Shown piece after piece: positions 50,825 to 60,910 of a stretch of 64,000 bases of DNA. The stretch's first letter is position 1. Every line of letters begins with the position of its first letter. The notes under the pieces were generated by a model that had not been told where the DNA came from, made no database searches, and saw only the letters and a list, made by a program, of their open reading frames with translations. A program made the position numbers and the translations under genes. The stretch is from Arcticibacterium luteifluviistationis (GTDB taxonomy: Bacteria; Bacteroidota; Bacteroidia; Cytophagales; Spirosomataceae): contig NZ_CP029480.1 in the NCBI RefSeq assembly GCF_003258705.1, forward strand, positions 3,162,001 through 3,226,000. The letters are read 5' to 3'.

Positions 50825-51901
50825 TTACTTATCAGCCTTAGCTCTCAAATAAAAGTCGACAAGTACTAAAGCTGCCATGGCTTCTACTATAGGTACAGCC
50901 CTTGGCAATACGCATGGGTCATGTCTTCCCTTGCCTGAAACTGTTACAGCTTCACCAGCGGCATTTACACTATCTTGGTCTTTCATGATAGTAGCCGTAG
51001 GTTTGAAGGCCACATTAAAGTAGATATCTTCTCCACTGCTAATACCGCCCAAAATACCTCCAGCATGATTGGTTTTGGTTTTAACCTCACCGGCTTCATT
51101 GGTATAAAATTCGTCGTTGTGCTCTGAACCATACAGTTCCACACCGTCAAAACCACTGCCGTACTCAAAACCTTTAACGGCGTTGATACTTAACATGGCT
51201 TTCCCTAATTCGGCATGAAGTTTATCAAAAACTGGCTCACCCCAGCCTACAGGCACACCTGAAGCTACACAGGTAATCACACCACCAATAGAGTCTCCTT
51301 TCTTACGCGTATCATCTATATAGTCAAACATCTCTTGAGCCATAGCAGCGTCAGGACATCTTACGGCGTTATCATAACGCGTACTTAAATCTAATTCAGA
51401 GTAAGATTTATCAAGCTTTAACCTACCTACCTGCTTCACATATGCGGCTATTTCAATGCCCATATCCCTCAAAATAGTTTTGGCTATGGCTCCTGCCGCT
51501 ACTCTAGCAGCTGTTTCACGAGCGGAGCTTCTTCCACCACCTCTGTAGTCTCTATTGCCGTATTTAGCGGCATAGGTATAGTCTGCATGAGAAGGTCTAA
51601 ACTTGTCGGCTATATGGCCGTAGTCTTTACTTCGCTGGTCTTGGTTGTTTATCACCAAAGCTATTGGCGTTCCTGTAGTTTTACCTTCAAAAACTCCTGA
51701 CAATACATCCACACTGTCAGCTTCTTTTCTTTGCGTCGTTATTCTCGACTGACCAGGTTTTCTTTTATCTAATTCGGCTTGTATAAATTCCTCATTAAAC
51801 TCTACACCTGCTGGACAGCCGTCTATCACTACGCCAATGGCTTTGCCATGTGACTCCCCGAATGTAGAAATATTGAAAATTTTACCGTAAGTGCTTCCCA
51901 T
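50825..51901 (-). CDS. aroC: Chorismate synthase
   Basis: Makes chorismate from EPSP, using reduced FMN. Starting from ATG 51901 the protein has 358 residues. It shows [80 protein letters not shown] and [20 protein letters not shown], covering the FMN and substrate sites. A longer frame starting at 51943 would overlap the upstream BatD-like gene and adds residues not found in the family. Confidence 0.96.
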   Translation of the reverse strand: MGSTYGKIFNISTFGESHGKAIGVVIDGCPAGVEFNEEFIQAELDKRKPGQSRITTQRKEADSVDVLSGVFEGKTTGTPIALVINNQDQRSKDYGHIADKFRPSHADYTYAAKYGNRDYRGGGRSSARETAARVAAGAIAKTILRDMGIEIAAYVKQVGRLKLDKSYSELDLSTRYDNAVRCPDAAMAQEMFDYIDDTRKKGDSIGGVITCVASGVPVGWGEPVFDKLHAELGKAMLSINAVKGFEYGSGFDGVELYGSEHNDEFYTNEAGEVKTKTNHAGGILGGISSGEDIYFNVAFKPTATIMKDQDSVNAAGEAVTVSGKGRHDPCVLPRAVPIVEAMAALVLVDFYLRAKADK

Positions 51902-51914
51902 TTTTTGTGGTTTG

Positions 51915-53291
51915 TTATTCGCGTCGCTGTCTTCTAAAATCAAAAATAAAGAGCATTCCTACCAACATCAAAAAAAGTAGCACATTGATAGAAACTTTTA
52001 CTATGCTTCTATAATTTATACTACGCTCTGAAATGCTCCTTTGCTCTATATTATCATATACCCCTTTTGAGTTTACTGCTGATGTTTCTATCCTTTGCCC
52101 AGTTACCATTAGGCTCTGATTAGCCTTTAAAGTATCATATTCCTGTTTTTGGGTATCGTAATACACCCAATAGAAATAGTTACCCATATCAAAATAGCCT
52201 GAGTCTTTTGGAAAAACCTTAAAGGTGAATGTTTTTTCACCCGACATATAGCCCTCTGTTTGCGTATGTTCCGTTTGAGGTGGATAAAAATCAAAGTTTT
52301 GGTCGTTTTCCGGTTTATCAAAAAGCATGGTTTTTACATTTCCTTCTCCTTTGATATTAATGCTGTAGCTTAGTATTTTCCCTGTTTTAACAGCTCCCAA
52401 CTTGCTTAGTTCTTTTAGCTTAAACGTACCTACTGCTACTCTATCTTTTAAAGGATGCTCCGGCAAAGCCGATACATTTATGGAATATCCTCTACTAAAA
52501 AAAGACCTTACCTCCACTACCCTACTGCTATCTGATCCAACGGAGACTTTGTCCATATTTAACCTGGCAGAAGACAATACAATGTCTTTTTCAGACAATG
52601 GATAATAAACACTTTCAAAAAACTTATACTTGATGTAATTCTTGCCTTTTATTACGGCAGGTTCTGGTTTTATATCAATTATCTCCCTTCTACTTTCCAG
52701 ACAATTATCTGGTTTAAGTTGATTACTAATTTGATTAATTTGCTGTGTCAAGTTCTTTGGAAACTCCCAAGAAGCCGTATTGTCATCAGAAACATAAAAA
52801 GCCAAATTTACTCTAAAGCCCTCTCCTACTACAATGTTTGATTTATCTACAAACAAAAACAGTAGAGCATCCTCATTAGTTATCAAAGTATCTACTAACT
52901 CCGTGTCTGTCGGGTTTTCTGAATTACTTACGGTAAGTTCATCAGCTTCCAACATCACTAGCTTTCCATTTACTGAAAACTCATATGCTGGCAAATCAAA
53001 AGTACCCCACCTCACTGCCTTATAGTTTTGTGTGACTATATGCTGCAAAATAGTTTTATTCTCTACTTTAACATTTGCATGAGAAACAGACCTTCCTTCT
53101 TTTTGAAACCCTTCTATTTGAGGAAAAGCTTTTACGTTAGAGTTTTGAGTACCTCTGATATAAATTTTAATACTGAATACATCACCCACCTCCAATGCCT
53201 TTGAAGACGTAGAAATGCTTATATCAGAACCTTCTTGGCAAATACCAGAAAGACCAATTAACATCAACAAGCACGTATGTATCCAACGCAT
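51915..53291 (-). CDS. BatD-like protein (oxygen tolerance family)
   Basis: A 458-residue protein with a signal peptide ([13 protein letters not shown]), several Ig-like beta domains ([37 protein letters not shown]) and one C-terminal membrane helix ([18 protein letters not shown]). The pattern matches BatD of the Bat/aerotolerance complex, though members near batA/batB are often longer. No moxR-batA-batB genes are nearby; the gene stands alone before aroC. A TAATTTTG box (53296-53303, minus strand) lies only 5 bp from the start, so the transcript might be leaderless. Confidence 0.8.
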   Translation of the reverse strand: MRWIHTCLLMLIGLSGICQEGSDISISTSSKALEVGDVFSIKIYIRGTQNSNVKAFPQIEGFQKEGRSVSHANVKVENKTILQHIVTQNYKAVRWGTFDLPAYEFSVNGKLVMLEADELTVSNSENPTDTELVDTLITNEDALLFLFVDKSNIVVGEGFRVNLAFYVSDDNTASWEFPKNLTQQINQISNQLKPDNCLESRREIIDIKPEPAVIKGKNYIKYKFFESVYYPLSEKDIVLSSARLNMDKVSVGSDSSRVVEVRSFFSRGYSINVSALPEHPLKDRVAVGTFKLKELSKLGAVKTGKILSYSINIKGEGNVKTMLFDKPENDQNFDFYPPQTEHTQTEGYMSGEKTFTFKVFPKDSGYFDMGNYFYWVYYDTQKQEYDTLKANQSLMVTGQRIETSAVNSKGVYDNIEQRSISERSINYRSIVKVSINVLLFLMLVGMLFIFDFRRQRRE

Positions 53292-53392
53292 GCTGCAAAA
53301 TTAGTGAAAGCCTTAAAAATCTATTACTTTAAAAGTGTTTATTGTGCATTTATAATGAAGCTCGTCAAAAAGCATTTCAATTCTTTAACAAC

Positions 53393-54391
53393 ATGAAATT
53401 CAATATTCTACTTTTATTCGTCCTAATTAGTCATCCGATTTTTGCTCAATGGCAAATGTTAGAAAGTGGAACTTCGGCTTCTTTCCGCTCTATGGATGTG
53501 GTAAACAAAAAGGTGGTTTGGGCCGGAGGCTCCAATAATACCGTACTGAAAACTATAAATGGAGGAAAAACCTGGCAAAACTATGCCGTCAATCCAGAGC
53601 TAACCTTAGACTTTAGAGGTATAAAAGGTTTTGATAAGAATATTGCCATTGCGGTGAGTGCAGGCTTAGCTGAAGAAGGACAAGCCAAGATATTCAAAAC
53701 TACCGACGGTGGTTTAACTTGGAGTCTTGTTTTTGAAACAAAACTGAAAGGCGTTTTCTTAGATGGTATTGCTTTCTTTGACAAAATGTATGGCATGGTA
53801 ATAGGTGACCCTATTGATAATCAAGCCTACATTTTAGAAACTAAGGATGGTGGAAACACTTGGCAAAGAGTGGACACTAGCCTTTTCCCAAAAACAAATG
53901 AAGGTGAAGCGTCTTTCGCTGCCAGTAACAGTTGTTTAGTAACTTATCAAAATGAGGCATGGTATGCTTTTCAAAGCAGAATATTACATACTCCAGACCA
54001 AGGGAAAACTTGGGAGGCACTAAACTCCAAATTTCCACCTGGAACTACCAGCGGCATTTTCGGTTTACATTTTTGGTCAAAAAGTGATGGAGTCCTTTTG
54101 GGAGGTGATTATAAAGATGACAAAACCAAACAAGTAAATTTCGCAAAAACTATGGATGGTGGCAAAACGTGGAAATCCCAAGAAATCACCCCACAAGGTT
54201 TAAAAGAATCAGCTGGCTTGGTAAAAGGTAAATTAATAGTAGTAGGGACTTCAGGAACTTCTATTTCGACTGATTTAGGCGAGTCTTGGAAAGTTATTGA
54301 CAAAGCTTCTTTTCATGTAGTAGACTGTTCTGGGAAATATTGTTACGCTATTGGGGCAAAAGGACATCTTGGTAAAATGCGTTTAAAATAA
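53393..54391 (+). CDS. Ycf48-like beta-propeller exported protein
   Basis: From ATG 53393 the protein has 332 residues with a signal peptide (ILLLFVLISHPIFAQ). It is built from BNR/Asp-box-like repeats (TINGGKTWQNY, TTDGGLTWSLV, TKDGGNTWQRV, TPDQGKTWEAL, TMDGGKTWKSQ), the layout of photosystem-II-stability-factor Ycf48-like and glycan-hydrolase-like propellers. It has no recognised enzyme residues and the role is unknown. Followed at once by a strong terminator. Confidence 0.85.
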   Translation: MKFNILLLFVLISHPIFAQWQMLESGTSASFRSMDVVNKKVVWAGGSNNTVLKTINGGKTWQNYAVNPELTLDFRGIKGFDKNIAIAVSAGLAEEGQAKIFKTTDGGLTWSLVFETKLKGVFLDGIAFFDKMYGMVIGDPIDNQAYILETKDGGNTWQRVDTSLFPKTNEGEASFAASNSCLVTYQNEAWYAFQSRILHTPDQGKTWEALNSKFPPGTTSGIFGLHFWSKSDGVLLGGDYKDDKTKQVNFAKTMDGGKTWKSQEITPQGLKESAGLVKGKLIVVGTSGTSISTDLGESWKVIDKASFHVVDCSGKYCYAIGAKGHLGKMRLK

Positions 54392-54393
54392 AA

Positions 54394-54426
54394 CCGAGAC
54401 TAAGGTCATAACAACCTAAGTCTCGG
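54394..54426. terminator. Bidirectional hairpin between propeller gene and hydrolase gene
   Basis: CCGAGACT / AGTCTCGG and inner AGGT / ACCT form a 12-bp stem with one A-A mismatch, 3 bp after the stop at 54391. The T tracts are weak. Confidence 0.65.
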
Positions 54427-54453
54427 CTAAGAGGATATTTAAATCCTAATTTC

Positions 54454-55341
54454 TTATGAAAGCTTATCTTTAAAGAAATCAACGGTTCGTTTCCAAGCTA
54501 AATCTGCCGAAGGCTTATCAAACCTTGGCGTGGTATCATTATGAAAACCATGATTAGCTCCTTGGTACACATAAGCACTGTAGCCTTTGTTGTTCTTTTT
54601 TAGAGCTACCTCATAATCCGGCCATCCAGCATTTACTCGAGTGTCCAAACCCCCATAGTGCAATAATAAGGGGGCATTTATATTTACCACATCTTCTTTA
54701 TCTGGCTGTCCACCATAAAAAGGAACACTAGCAGCTAAGTATGGCACTTTTACCGCCATCATATTAGCAACCCAACCACCAAAGCAAAAGCCAACCACGC
54801 CTATCTTCCCATTACATTTTTTATGGGCTTTTAGATAATCTGCGGCAGCCATAAAATCTTCTAGCATTTCATTTCTGTCTCTTTGTTTTTGCAATGTTCT
54901 GCCTTCATCATCTGTACCTGGGTACCCGCCTAAAGGCGTCAAAGCATCTGGTGCTATCGATATAAAACCAGCCAAAGCTGCTCTTCTACCCACATCTTCT
55001 ATATAAGGATTAAGCCCTCTATTTTCATGCACCACCACCACACCACCTAGTACCTTTTTGGCGTCAGCCGGCATAGAAAGTAAAGCCTTTATTTCTCCAC
55101 CTCCTTTTGGTGAATTATAGCTTATAAAGGTTGATTTTATTCGAGGGTCGTCTTTCTTGATTTGAACTTGTCCTTTATAGTCAGGCATCAAAAAACTCAT
55201 TAAAGACGCCACCGTAACGGAGCCAACTGCGTAAACTGCGAGCTGCTTCATAAAACCCGAACGGTCTAATCTGTCATGTGCGTAATCATCATAAAGGTCA
55301 AAAACCTCTTGCTTGATATCTTCTTTTCTTAACTTTTTCAT
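54454..55341 (-). CDS. Dienelactone hydrolase family protein
   Basis: A 295-residue alpha/beta hydrolase with an N-terminal hydrophobic segment (FMKQLAVYAVGSVTVASLMSF) that may anchor or export it. It has VVVVHENRGLNPYIEDVGRRA, the nucleophile Cys186 in VGFCFGGW, Asp in GGLDTRV, and His in GANHGFHND. Cys as nucleophile is typical of true DLH-like enzymes. It resembles YghX/DLH-type proteins. The substrate is unknown. Confidence 0.9.
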   Translation of the reverse strand: MKKLRKEDIKQEVFDLYDDYAHDRLDRSGFMKQLAVYAVGSVTVASLMSFLMPDYKGQVQIKKDDPRIKSTFISYNSPKGGGEIKALLSMPADAKKVLGGVVVVHENRGLNPYIEDVGRRAALAGFISIAPDALTPLGGYPGTDDEGRTLQKQRDRNEMLEDFMAAADYLKAHKKCNGKIGVVGFCFGGWVANMMAVKVPYLAASVPFYGGQPDKEDVVNINAPLLLHYGGLDTRVNAGWPDYEVALKKNNKGYSAYVYQGANHGFHNDTTPRFDKPSADLAWKRTVDFFKDKLS

Positions 55342-55540
55342 AGGGTGTGTATTTTGATATAAGAAATATACTAATTTTCAGTCAATTAGACAATAGAAGA
55401 GCTTATAAAGCTTAGCTCACTTTTTGATAAAATATTACTCCATTCGAACCAGTCTTCATTTTGATTCGAAACCCAAACTACTGCAAAATGGACCAAGTAA
55501 CTTTATGAATAAGTAAGATACAAAACACCAAGAGCTATCA

Positions 55541-55579
55541 AAAAGATAAGCCCAAGGCTTCATTAAGAAACCTTGGGCT
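55541..55579 (-). terminator. Terminator of the small basic protein gene
   Basis: On the minus strand AGCCCAAGG pairs with CCTTGGGCT, followed by TATCTTTTT. It lies about 30 bp after the stop of the 32-residue gene at 55608. Confidence 0.8.
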
Positions 55580-55607
55580 ATATTTATTTCCGAAAGAAAG
55601 TTTGATA

Positions 55608-55706
55608 TTATTTACCTTTCTTCAATCTCTTCTCCTCTTTTTTCTCCTTAGGAGTTTTGAGTGCTACTTTTTTCACACTCTTTTGAGAATCTTTGCTTTT
55701 TGCCAT
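55608..55706 (-). CDS. Small Lys-rich protein (32 aa)
   Basis: ATG 55706 opens a 32-residue frame: MAKSKDSQKSVKKVALKTP then KEKKEEKRLKKGK, about 44% lysine. It ends with TAA 55608 and is followed by a good terminator. Short Lys-rich proteins of this kind (MAKSKD.. KSVKK..) recur in Bacteroidota and may bind RNA or ribosomes; that role is inference. The terminator and clean frame argue it is a real gene. Confidence 0.65.
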   Translation of the reverse strand: MAKSKDSQKSVKKVALKTPKEKKEEKRLKKGK

Positions 55707-55867
55707 GATATTTCAGTTTAAAATTCTATCAAAGATGGTAATTATTCGTGATTTAAAACAAGAATAATTACAGCTTTATTTTTCAAAAAAAATCTACAAA
55801 CAAAAGACAATGTCTTAATGAGAAGACGAGAAGGCCCAAATTATCCTCATTAATATATCACTAAAAC

Positions 55868-56305
55868 TCACTTTTTGTTTTTTGAAAAGCTGAAGGTTCT
55901 GGTTCCAAATATCATTAACCAAAGACATATTCCAAACTCACCTATTTGAGAAGGAAAGCCCGCTATATCAGACAAAATAGTGTCATAATAATCTTTGATA
56001 AACAACCTCCCTACAAACTCTACTAGATAGCCGAGACAACCCAACATCAGGAATACACCCAAAAACTTTGGCAAAAAACCTGATTTGAAAACTAAATAAC
56101 CAAACGGAAAAAGCCATAGTCCCCAGAATACAGAATTGAGAAGCCTCAAGTTCCCTTTTATGCTTTCTATTGTTTTTGCGGCATTATCCCAATCTATTAA
56201 TTGATTAGGCACATACATTAAACTGAAAACACCAGTAATAATAAGTACTAAATAAGTAAAGCCCGCAAGTCGAGCGAGCTGATTTTGCATAAGGCTAAAA
56301 CTCAT
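55868..56305 (-). CDS. DUF4386 membrane protein with an internal deletion
   Basis: A 145-residue protein. The N-terminal part (LARLAGFTYLVLIITGVFSLMYVP) and C-terminal part (FWGLWLFPFGYLVFKSGFLPKFLGV, CLGYLVEFVGRLF) are standard DUF4386, but the middle membrane helices are missing: the join lies near GNLRLLNSVFWG. Normal members have about 220-240 residues. The frame is intact, so an in-frame deletion of about 80 codons is the simplest explanation. It may be non-functional. Confidence 0.75.
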   Translation of the reverse strand: MSFSLMQNQLARLAGFTYLVLIITGVFSLMYVPNQLIDWDNAAKTIESIKGNLRLLNSVFWGLWLFPFGYLVFKSGFLPKFLGVFLMLGCLGYLVEFVGRLFIKDYYDTILSDIAGFPSQIGEFGICLWLMIFGTRTFSFSKNKK

Positions 56306-56523
56306 AGAATAGAGGTTAGTTTCATCACAAGATACTAGTAATCAGCCGAAGGTTGCGTCTTTGTAAAGGCTGCATAAAAACCATTAAAGTGCCAGAAAAA
56401 GGAATAACCGTTTAATAAAAACAACACGTTTTATAAGCCCTCATAAAAGTTCTCCCACCTCAGATTCTGTACTTTAGACGGTGTTTCCTAAAAGAAATAA
56501 TGCCAACCCTAACTTAAATAAGC

Positions 56524-57687
56524 ATGAAAAATAGCCAAAGAATTAAATCAATAGACCTTTTACGAGGGCTAGTTATGGTCATAATGGCCTTAGACCATGT
56601 ACGAGATTACTTTCATTATGATGCCTTTTTCTTTCAGCCTACAGATATTTCTCAAACCAACCTTGCTCTTTTTGGTACTCGGTTCATCACACATTTTTGT
56701 GCCCCTGTATTTATCTTCCTTGCAGGAACTTCCGCTTTTTTTGTAGGGCAGCGTAAAAACAAAAAAGAACTGTCCTCTTGGCTTTTGAAAAGAGGTATTT
56801 GGCTTGTTTTTATAGAGCTAACTATCATGAAATTAGCCTGGATGTTCAAATTGGACTTTAGCATGATCGTGATAATGGTCATTTGGATGTTAGGTATCTC
56901 TATGATTTTCTTGGCTGGCTTCATCCATATACCTAAGAAGATCATGATTGCACTTTGTCTTCTTGCCGTTTTCGGACATAATTACTTTGACACATTTCAG
57001 CCCACTAATCCACAGTTAAGTTTCATCTGGGATATACTTCACGTTTATAGCATCAATAATTTTGGCACTTTTGAGATTTTTTCCGCATACCCATTGATAC
57101 CCTGGATATTTGTGATGCCGCTAGGTTATTATTTTGGTGAGCTTTACCTCCCAAAAGTGACTTCCGAAATCCGAACCAAAAAACTATTTCAACTAGGTAT
57201 TTCTTTAACCATACTCTTTTTTATCCTTCGTTTTATTAATGTTTATGGCGACTCCCAAGTTTGGATGGTACATGAAACATTTGGACAAACGCTCATGTCC
57301 TTTTTTAATGTAAGCAAGTATCCGCCTTCCCTACTCTATTTATTGATCACTTTAGGGCCATCCATCATCTTTTTGGCTTTTGCAGAAAAATGGAATTATG
57401 AGAAACTTGTTATTATTGGAAGAGTGCCCATGTTCTTTTATATCATCCATATCTATGCCATACACTTCTTTGCCGTAATAGCAGCGGCTTTAAGCGGCTT
57501 TAAAGCTTCCGATATGATTATAAGCGTTTGGGTAACAGAAGAGCCACAGCTTAAAGGTTACGGCTTTAACCTCTGGGTAGTTTATGGAATTTGGATTCTA
57601 CTTATTATAGGTCTTTACCCACTATGTAAATGGTATGATAATTATAAGCGAAACAATAGAGACAAATGGTGGCTGACCTATTTATAG
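56524..57687 (+). CDS. DUF1624/HGSNAT-like multi-pass membrane protein
   Basis: A 387-residue protein with about ten membrane helices. It opens RIKSIDLLRGLVMVIMALDH and has FGTRFITHFCAPVFIFLAGTSAFF and PLIPWIFVMPLGYYFGELYL, the pattern of the heparan-alpha-glucosaminide acetyltransferase-like/DUF1624 family. These transfer acyl groups to sugars across membranes in some members; the substrate is unknown here. The conserved His in ALDHVRDYFH and the first-helix Arg are present. Confidence 0.85.
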   Translation: MKNSQRIKSIDLLRGLVMVIMALDHVRDYFHYDAFFFQPTDISQTNLALFGTRFITHFCAPVFIFLAGTSAFFVGQRKNKKELSSWLLKRGIWLVFIELTIMKLAWMFKLDFSMIVIMVIWMLGISMIFLAGFIHIPKKIMIALCLLAVFGHNYFDTFQPTNPQLSFIWDILHVYSINNFGTFEIFSAYPLIPWIFVMPLGYYFGELYLPKVTSEIRTKKLFQLGISLTILFFILRFINVYGDSQVWMVHETFGQTLMSFFNVSKYPPSLLYLLITLGPSIIFLAFAEKWNYEKLVIIGRVPMFFYIIHIYAIHFFAVIAAALSGFKASDMIISVWVTEEPQLKGYGFNLWVVYGIWILLIIGLYPLCKWYDNYKRNNRDKWWLTYL

Positions 57688-57725
57688 AAATAGATATTAT
57701 TTCTCATACCTAAAGCTTAAAACAA

Positions 57726-57770
57726 AAAAAGTCGACTCTTCCGGTTTTATCGGAACTGAGTCGACTTTTT
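57726..57770. terminator. Strong bidirectional terminator between DUF1624 gene and pgk
   Basis: AAAAAGTCGACTC pairs perfectly with GAGTCGACTTTTT (13 bp) around an inner TTCCG / CGGAA hairpin. A and T runs on both sides serve both convergent genes. Confidence 0.92.
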
Positions 57771-57791
57771 ATATAGAAATAAATCTAATTT

Positions 57792-58979
57792 TTAGCTAAG
57801 TGCCGCTACTCCTGGCAATACTTTTCCTTCCATGTATTCTAATAATGCTCCACCACCTGTAGACACATAAGATACACGCTCACCCATACCTGCATTATTA
57901 ATAGCTGCGGCAGAATCTCCACCACCTATTAATGAGAATGCATTGTTTTCTTCCGTAGCCTTAACTACTGCATCAGCAATAGCCTTAGTTCCTTTAGCAA
58001 AAGTTGGGAATTCAAAAACACCCATTGGTCCGTTCCAAAGAACAGTTTTTGATTTCAATATAGTTTCAGCAAAAAGAACGCTAGTTTCTGGACCGATGTC
58101 TAAACCTTCCCATCCTGCTGGAATCTCTCCTCTTTTAACTATTTGTGTATTTGCATCATTGCTAAAATCATCAGCAATAAGCGTATCCAATGGCATAATA
58201 ATCTTCACACCTTTCTCTTTAGCTTTTTCTATTATAGAAAGAGCTAATTCTTGCTTATCAGCTTCTAAAAGAGAATTGCCAATTTCGCCACCTAAAGCTT
58301 TGGTAAAAGTATATGTCATACCTCCACCTATAATTAGGTTATCAACCTTATCAAGTAATTTCTCAATAATTAAAATCTTGTCTGAAATCTTAGCACCACC
58401 CATAATAGCAGTGAAAGGTCTTTCTGCGTTTTCTAAAATGTGCTGAGCATTGTCAATCTCAGCCTGCATTACATAACCACAAACTTTATCAACAAAGAAC
58501 TGACCTATTACCGCTGTAGAAGCATGAGCTCTGTGAGCAGTTCCAAATGCATCATTTACCCAAACGTCACCTAGTTTTGAAAGCTTTTCAGCAAAATCAA
58601 CATCACCTTTAGTTTCTTCTTTATAAAAACGAAGGTTCTCTAATAACAATACTTCACCAGGCTTAAGTGCTCCAGCTAGCTCCGTAGCTTGCTCTCCAAC
58701 ACAATCATCTGCAAATTTCACGGACACTCCTAAAATCAAGGATAAAGCCTGAACAATGTGCTTTAAAGAATACTTTTCAGTAGGTCCGTCTTTTGGTCTA
58801 CCTAAGTGTGACATCAAAATACAAGAACCACCATCTGCCAAAATCTTTTTGATAGTTGGAATAGTCGCTTTAATTCTAGTGTTATCGGTAATTTCAAATT
58901 GCTCATTTAAAGGAACATTGAAATCAACACGAACTAAAGCCTTCTTGTCTTTAAAATTATACGAGTCAAGTGTTATCAT
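57792..58979 (-). CDS. pgk: Phosphoglycerate kinase
   Basis: Glycolytic transfer of phosphate from 1,3-bisphosphoglycerate to ADP. The 395-residue protein shows the PGK signature [92 protein letters not shown] and [14 protein letters not shown]. The gene is monocistronic. A TATATTTG box on the minus strand (59025-59032) lies about 45 bp upstream. Confidence 0.97.
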   Translation of the reverse strand: MITLDSYNFKDKKALVRVDFNVPLNEQFEITDNTRIKATIPTIKKILADGGSCILMSHLGRPKDGPTEKYSLKHIVQALSLILGVSVKFADDCVGEQATELAGALKPGEVLLLENLRFYKEETKGDVDFAEKLSKLGDVWVNDAFGTAHRAHASTAVIGQFFVDKVCGYVMQAEIDNAQHILENAERPFTAIMGGAKISDKILIIEKLLDKVDNLIIGGGMTYTFTKALGGEIGNSLLEADKQELALSIIEKAKEKGVKIIMPLDTLIADDFSNDANTQIVKRGEIPAGWEGLDIGPETSVLFAETILKSKTVLWNGPMGVFEFPTFAKGTKAIADAVVKATEENNAFSLIGGGDSAAAINNAGMGERVSYVSTGGGALLEYMEGKVLPGVAALS

Positions 58980-59024
58980 ATTGGATTAGAAATCTTTTTT
59001 TGTTATACTCTTTTTTCGAGGAAA

Positions 59025-59032
59025 CAAATATA
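59025..59032 (-). promoter_or_regulatory. -7 box of pgk
   Basis: Reads TATATTTG on the minus strand, matching TAnnTTTG, 46 bp before the pgk start. No clear -33 TTTG at the expected distance. Confidence 0.45.
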
Positions 59033-59189
59033 ATTCTATGCTTTAATCTTGAAGAAGATTGATATGGCTAATTACCCTTACGTCTCCAATTCTATTTATA
59101 TTGTGCAATAAATTGTATAGAAATTTCTACTTACTACCCATATGCATAAGCGGCATATCTATAAAAGGCTAGTAATAAATATGTAAATG

Positions 59190-59220
59190 GTTGCTCCTCC
59201 GAGAAAAAGTCGTACTTTTG
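59190..59220 (+). promoter_or_regulatory. Promoter of the rpsF-rpsR-rplI operon
   Basis: GTTG (59190-59193) and TACTTTTG (59213-59220) fit the Bacteroidota -33/-7 consensus with a 19-bp spacer. The start of transcription would be about 36 bp before rpsF. Confidence 0.7.
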
Positions 59221-59261
59221 CACCTCATTTTTGAAAATAATTAATAACAAACAAAATTATC

Positions 59262-59639
59262 ATGTTTCAAAACCAGTACGAAGCAGTGTTCATTTTAACT
59301 CCCGTTTTATCTGAGATTCAGATGAAGGACGCTGTGGATCAATTTAAGAAAGTGCTGACTGATAATGGAGCTGAGTTAGTTAACGAGGAACATTGGGGCC
59401 TTAGAAAACTAGCATATCCCATTCAGCATAAATCAACGGGCTACTACCAGTTGTTTGAGTTCAAATCAAACACCGACTTAGTTGCGATTTTAGAATTAGC
59501 GTATAAGCGTGATGAACGCATCTTGCGTTTCCTAACTACGAAGTTAGACAAACATGCCATAGACTACGCCGACAGACGTAAGAATGGTAAAATTGGAAAG
59601 AAAAATCAGGACGCACCTAAAGAAACTAAAAACGCTTAA
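59262..59639 (+). CDS. rpsF: Ribosomal protein S6
   Basis: A 125-residue small-subunit protein with the S6 pattern [40 protein letters not shown] and a Lys-rich tail. First gene of the rpsF-rpsR-rplI operon, 5 bp from rpsR. Confidence 0.96.
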   Translation: MFQNQYEAVFILTPVLSEIQMKDAVDQFKKVLTDNGAELVNEEHWGLRKLAYPIQHKSTGYYQLFEFKSNTDLVAILELAYKRDERILRFLTTKLDKHAIDYADRRKNGKIGKKNQDAPKETKNA

Positions 59640-59644
59640 TTATT

Positions 59645-59899
59645 ATGTCATTAGTAAACGAAAGAGTAGAACGTAAAGACAGAATCCAGAAAAAATACTG
59701 CCGTTTCCAAAAAGCAGGTATTAAGTATGTGGATTACAAAGACCCAAATTTCCTTTTGAAATTTGTGAATGAGCAAGGTAAAATTCTTCCAAGAAGATTA
59801 ACTGGTAACAGTTTGAAATTCCAAAGAAAAGTATCTGTAGCTATAAAAAGAGCAAGACATTTGGCTTTGATGCCTTATGTAGCTGATGGCTTAAAATAA
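59645..59899 (+). CDS. rpsR: Ribosomal protein S18
   Basis: An 84-residue small-subunit protein with [39 protein letters not shown] and [13 protein letters not shown]. It binds S6 and 16S rRNA. Second gene of the operon. Confidence 0.96.
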   Translation: MSLVNERVERKDRIQKKYCRFQKAGIKYVDYKDPNFLLKFVNEQGKILPRRLTGNSLKFQRKVSVAIKRARHLALMPYVADGLK

Positions 59900-59962
59900 A
59901 ATTAGTCAAGAGAAAGTCTGTTTAGGCTTTTCGCTTTTAAAAATTTTTAATCAAGTATTACA

Positions 59963-60424
59963 ATGGAAATTATATTAAAAACGGATATTGCGGGTCTTGG
60001 CTACAAGAATGATGTTCTTGACGTTAAGCCAGGTTATGGTCGCAATTATCTAATACCTCAGGGATTTGCTCTTTTGGCAAGTTCTTCGAACAAAAAAATT
60101 CTTGCTGAGAACCTGAAGCAAGCTGCTCACAAAGCAGAAAAAATACAAACTGCTGCTCAAGATATAGCTACTGGTATCGGCGAAATGGTTATTACCATTA
60201 CAATGAAAGCTGGTGAGTCTGGTAAAATCTTTGGTAGAGTTACTAACACGCAGGTGTCTGACTTCTTAGCTGATAAAGGCTTTGATGTAGACCGTAAGAA
60301 AATCACAATGGATGACGTTAAAAGCATCGGTGACTACAAAGCGGTTTTAGACCTTCATAAAGAAGTAAAACATGAAGTTAAAGTAGCTGTAGTGGCTGAA
60401 GCTAAAGCATCAACAGAAGCTTAA
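59963..60424 (+). CDS. rplI: Ribosomal protein L9
   Basis: A 153-residue large-subunit protein with the L9 pattern EIILKTDIAGLGYKNDVLDV, KPGYGRNYLIPQGFALLAS, and the C-terminal domain GKIFGRVTNTQVSDFL and LHKEVKHEVKVAVVAEA. It ends the ribosomal operon and is followed by a terminator. Confidence 0.96.
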   Translation: MEIILKTDIAGLGYKNDVLDVKPGYGRNYLIPQGFALLASSSNKKILAENLKQAAHKAEKIQTAAQDIATGIGEMVITITMKAGESGKIFGRVTNTQVSDFLADKGFDVDRKKITMDDVKSIGDYKAVLDLHKEVKHEVKVAVVAEAKASTEA

Positions 60425-60447
60425 GTTTTATTTATCTTCTTATTAAG

Positions 60448-60476
60448 AAAGACGAATCGAAAGGTTCGTCTTTTTT
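60448..60476 (+). terminator. Terminator of the rpsF-rpsR-rplI operon
   Basis: AAAGACGAATC pairs with GGTTCGTCTTT (one G-T wobble) and closes with a GAAA tetraloop, followed by TTT. The stem starts 24 bp after the rplI stop. Confidence 0.9.
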
Positions 60477-60486
60477 ATGTTCAATT

Positions 60487-60789
60487 TTACATTTTCTCTC
60501 CTTTTATCAGTATAGTTGATTTGATTGACTCGTTTTTTAAGTGAATAAATTTCAATCGGCTATCATCGTTCATGAAATTTGTCAAATGACTATCCGACTC
60601 AAACGAGATAAAGTGAATTTCATAGGGTAGCTCCTCCTCCGCAGATATGAAAGAATCCCTACTTGGTCTTATCCTATAAATTATCTGCCCACTGTATTTC
60701 TGCATCAAGGGAATAGCATGACTTTCAAATTCTAAAAAGGTTTCTTCCTTTCCTTCTTTTACAAAAATCAGCATGGTAATATATATCAT
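60487..60789 (-). CDS. Small ABM/DUF1330-like protein
   Basis: From ATG 60789 the protein has 100 residues with a dimeric alpha/beta-barrel pattern: IYITMLIFVKEGKEETFLEFE, MQKYSGQIIYRIRPS, and IHFISFESDSHLTNFMND. These are seen in DUF1330 and antibiotic-biosynthesis monooxygenase-like proteins. The function is unknown. A longer frame begins at TTG 60816 with no better support. Confidence 0.7.
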   Translation of the reverse strand: MIYITMLIFVKEGKEETFLEFESHAIPLMQKYSGQIIYRIRPSRDSFISAEEELPYEIHFISFESDSHLTNFMNDDSRLKFIHLKNESIKSTILIKGEKM

Positions 60790-60825
60790 TGAATTCGGGA
60801 TTGTTTCGAACGCCAAATAACAAAA

Positions 60826-60852
60826 AAGTCGGACACATTAAGCATCCGACTT
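60826..60852 (-). terminator. Terminator of the cytochrome c gene
   Basis: On the minus strand AAGTCGGA pairs with TCCGACTT, followed by TTTTTG. It lies about 60 bp after the stop of the gene at 60911. Confidence 0.8.
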
Positions 60853-60910
60853 CCAACATCAATCATCCAACAAAATGAACAATTGATAAATATTTATTCT
60901 AAGCCCTCGC

